DNA of 6,390 nucleotides from Bacteroidales bacterium (lineage in GTDB: Bacteria > Bacteroidota > Bacteroidia > Bacteroidales > UBA7960): the NCBI GenBank assembly GCA_003553005.1, contig PUPG01000205.1, positions 1 to 6,390 on the forward strand, given 5' to 3'. Made by a program: the position numbers and the translations under genes. This document shows, piece by piece, positions 5,368 to 6,390 of this stretch (position 1 is the stretch's first letter; the number at the start of each line of letters is the position of its first letter). The notes under the pieces were generated by a model. It did not search any database. It had not been told where the DNA came from and worked only from the letters and a program-made list of their open reading frames with translations.

Positions 5368-6390
5368 TTAATTGTGGAGCCAGCTAACACCACCTTTTTC
5401 TTCAGGAAAGCTTATATGCACAGCAATTTCCTGATGATACTGCGTATCCATTGTTCCATTCAATTGATCATCGATAAGCATGCTGGCCAATTGAATTCCG
5501 GGAAGATGATCATAGGCATGTTTATTCTTCGCGCTTTGCTGACCGGGAGGATGCGATATGTTCAGGCTGTATGCGTTCATTTGCGGGTGATAGGAATAAT
5601 CCACCACGATAGCATGCCTTGTTTTATGATCAGGAGGTGCACTGGAAAAGTTTTTTAACGCCTCATAGAGGATTTCATTGACCGCGATTCCGAGCGGCAA
5701 TGCCTGATCAACCGGTAAATCATCTTTGTCTGTGTTGATCTGAATCTGCAAATTGGCATGGTCGCTGTATAACGTGTGATACCTGTCGCATACCTCAGCA
5801 ATAAAAGCAGGAAAATCAACCTGTTCACTAATGCCTGATATGTATATGTGTTTATAGATCATATACATCGTGTGGATACGCTGATACAATTCCTTTGTTT
5901 TCTCCCGTTGATTCCTGGATTTACCAGACCATTGATATTTATTGAGCAGATTGAGGACCAATTTCATGTTTTTACGCTGGCGATGGCGTATCTCATCCAG
6001 CATGATTTCCATATCCGCGATCTCGCTTCTAAGCTTCTTTTCCTTTTTTAATCGCTCTTTCATTTCTCGCTGGCTGGCTGCAATACGTTCTGAGAGCTTT
6101 TTGGTTTGCTGGTCTACGGTTTCTTCCAAAGACTCGCTCACGGCCTGCAATTGCCTTTCCATCATCTCTCTTCTGGCCATTTCGGCCCTGAGTTTTTCTG
6201 TTTCCCGTACATCTTCGCCATACACGATGATACCTGAAACATTGCCAAAGGTGCTTTTCAGTTCAGAAAACGAAAGGTTAAACAAGATGCTGCTGCCATC
6301 AACAGCTCGCAGGTAAAGTTTTTCCGGACCTGCATGTCCAGCTACATCAACTTGTTGACTAAGCGCTTTCATGGCCTGGGGGTTTCTGAA
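5368..6390 (-). CDS. PAS / HisKA_2-like sensor kinase with degenerate ATP-binding domain, 5'-partial
   Basis: The frame stays open from an internal ATG at 6370-6372 to the right edge (six more codons without a stop), so the gene most likely starts outside. Numbering from that ATG: residues ~1-58 are the C-terminal half of a PAS domain ending in the PAC-like VSGIIVYGEDVRETEKLR; ~58-120 is a coiled coil; H130 sits in LDEIRHRQRKNMKLVLNLLN, which resembles the HisKA_2 dimerisation box (EIHHRVKNNLQ type). The ATP-binding part is recognisable in DQALPLGIAVNEILYEALKNF (222-242) and in LPGIQLASMLIDDQLNGTMD (290-309). However, the second N-box asparagine is E237, the expected DxGxG is replaced by HPPG (274-277), and the GLGL motif is degenerate. 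No membrane segment is visible, so it is probably cytoplasmic or its anchor lies beyond the edge. It could be a pseudokinase or a very divergent kinase. It converges with the DUF2851 gene; no response regulator is nearby. Confidence 0.82.
   Translation of the reverse strand, partial: FRNPQAMKALSQQVDVAGHAGPEKLYLRAVDGSSILFNLSFSELKSTFGNVSGIIVYGEDVRETEKLRAEMARREMMERQLQAVSESLEETVDQQTKKLSERIAASQREMKERLKKEKKLRSEIADMEIMLDEIRHRQRKNMKLVLNLLNKYQWSGKSRNQREKTKELYQRIHTMYMIYKHIYISGISEQVDFPAFIAEVCDRYHTLYSDHANLQIQINTDKDDLPVDQALPLGIAVNEILYEALKNFSSAPPDHKTRHAIVVDYSYHPQMNAYSLNISHPPGQQSAKNKHAYDHLPGIQLASMLIDDQLNGTMDTQYHQEIAVHISFPEEKGGVSWLHN

Noticed and set aside
5355..5385. Inverted repeat AGCTGG / CCAGCT between the convergent genes, as a terminator
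   Set aside because: Only 6 bp with a 19-base loop; no T-tract directly follows on either strand, and the right arm lies in the kinase coding region. No clear terminator is seen in this 20-base gap.
1..6390. Defence system, CRISPR array, insertion sequence or other mobile element
   Set aside because: No spaced direct repeats, terminal inverted repeats, transposase or nuclease/helicase cassette was found; gene content is mainly housekeeping and signalling.

Overview
The window looks like ordinary chromosomal DNA from a member of the Bacteroidota, probably of the Cytophagales/Chitinophagales type. The evidence is a DUF2851-family gene (a family I know essentially from this phylum), a TPR-sensor histidine kinase of the style common there, a Bacteroidota-type promoter (TTG-N21-TACATTTG), and starts without clear Shine-Dalgarno sequences. 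The linkage coiled-coil protein - zapA - 6S RNA - rny is also, from memory, a recurrent arrangement in this phylum.

Layout. (1) Positions 1-1386, plus strand: the 3' part of a TPR / transmembrane / histidine kinase gene whose start lies outside the left edge. (2) Positions 1421-1468: a strong bidirectional terminator separating it from the converging rny gene. (3) Positions 1487-3899, minus strand, read right to left: a small ZapB-like coiled-coil protein, zapA, a 6S RNA gene (about 3080-3279) and rny (ribonuclease Y). (4) Positions 3900-4060: an AT-rich divergent intergenic region with a good minus-strand promoter. (5) Positions 4061-5347, plus strand: a DUF2851 protein. (6) Positions 5368-6390, minus strand: the 3' part of a PAS / HisKA_2-like sensor kinase gene that runs off the right edge; its ATP-binding domain looks degenerate.

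Working together: the minus-strand block combines Z-ring assembly (ZapA plus a coiled-coil partner), global transcription control (6S RNA binding RNA polymerase) and mRNA turnover (RNase Y). The two kinases have no response regulator inside the window, so their outputs are unknown. I see no mobile element, CRISPR array, tRNA, rRNA or defence cassette. The points most worth a second look are the 6S RNA (a gene not found by ORF calling, with an apex that can form two folds and a promoter-like bubble sequence), the probable pseudokinase at the right edge, and the uncharacterised DUF2851 protein with its conserved-looking charged core and C-terminal cysteine cluster.
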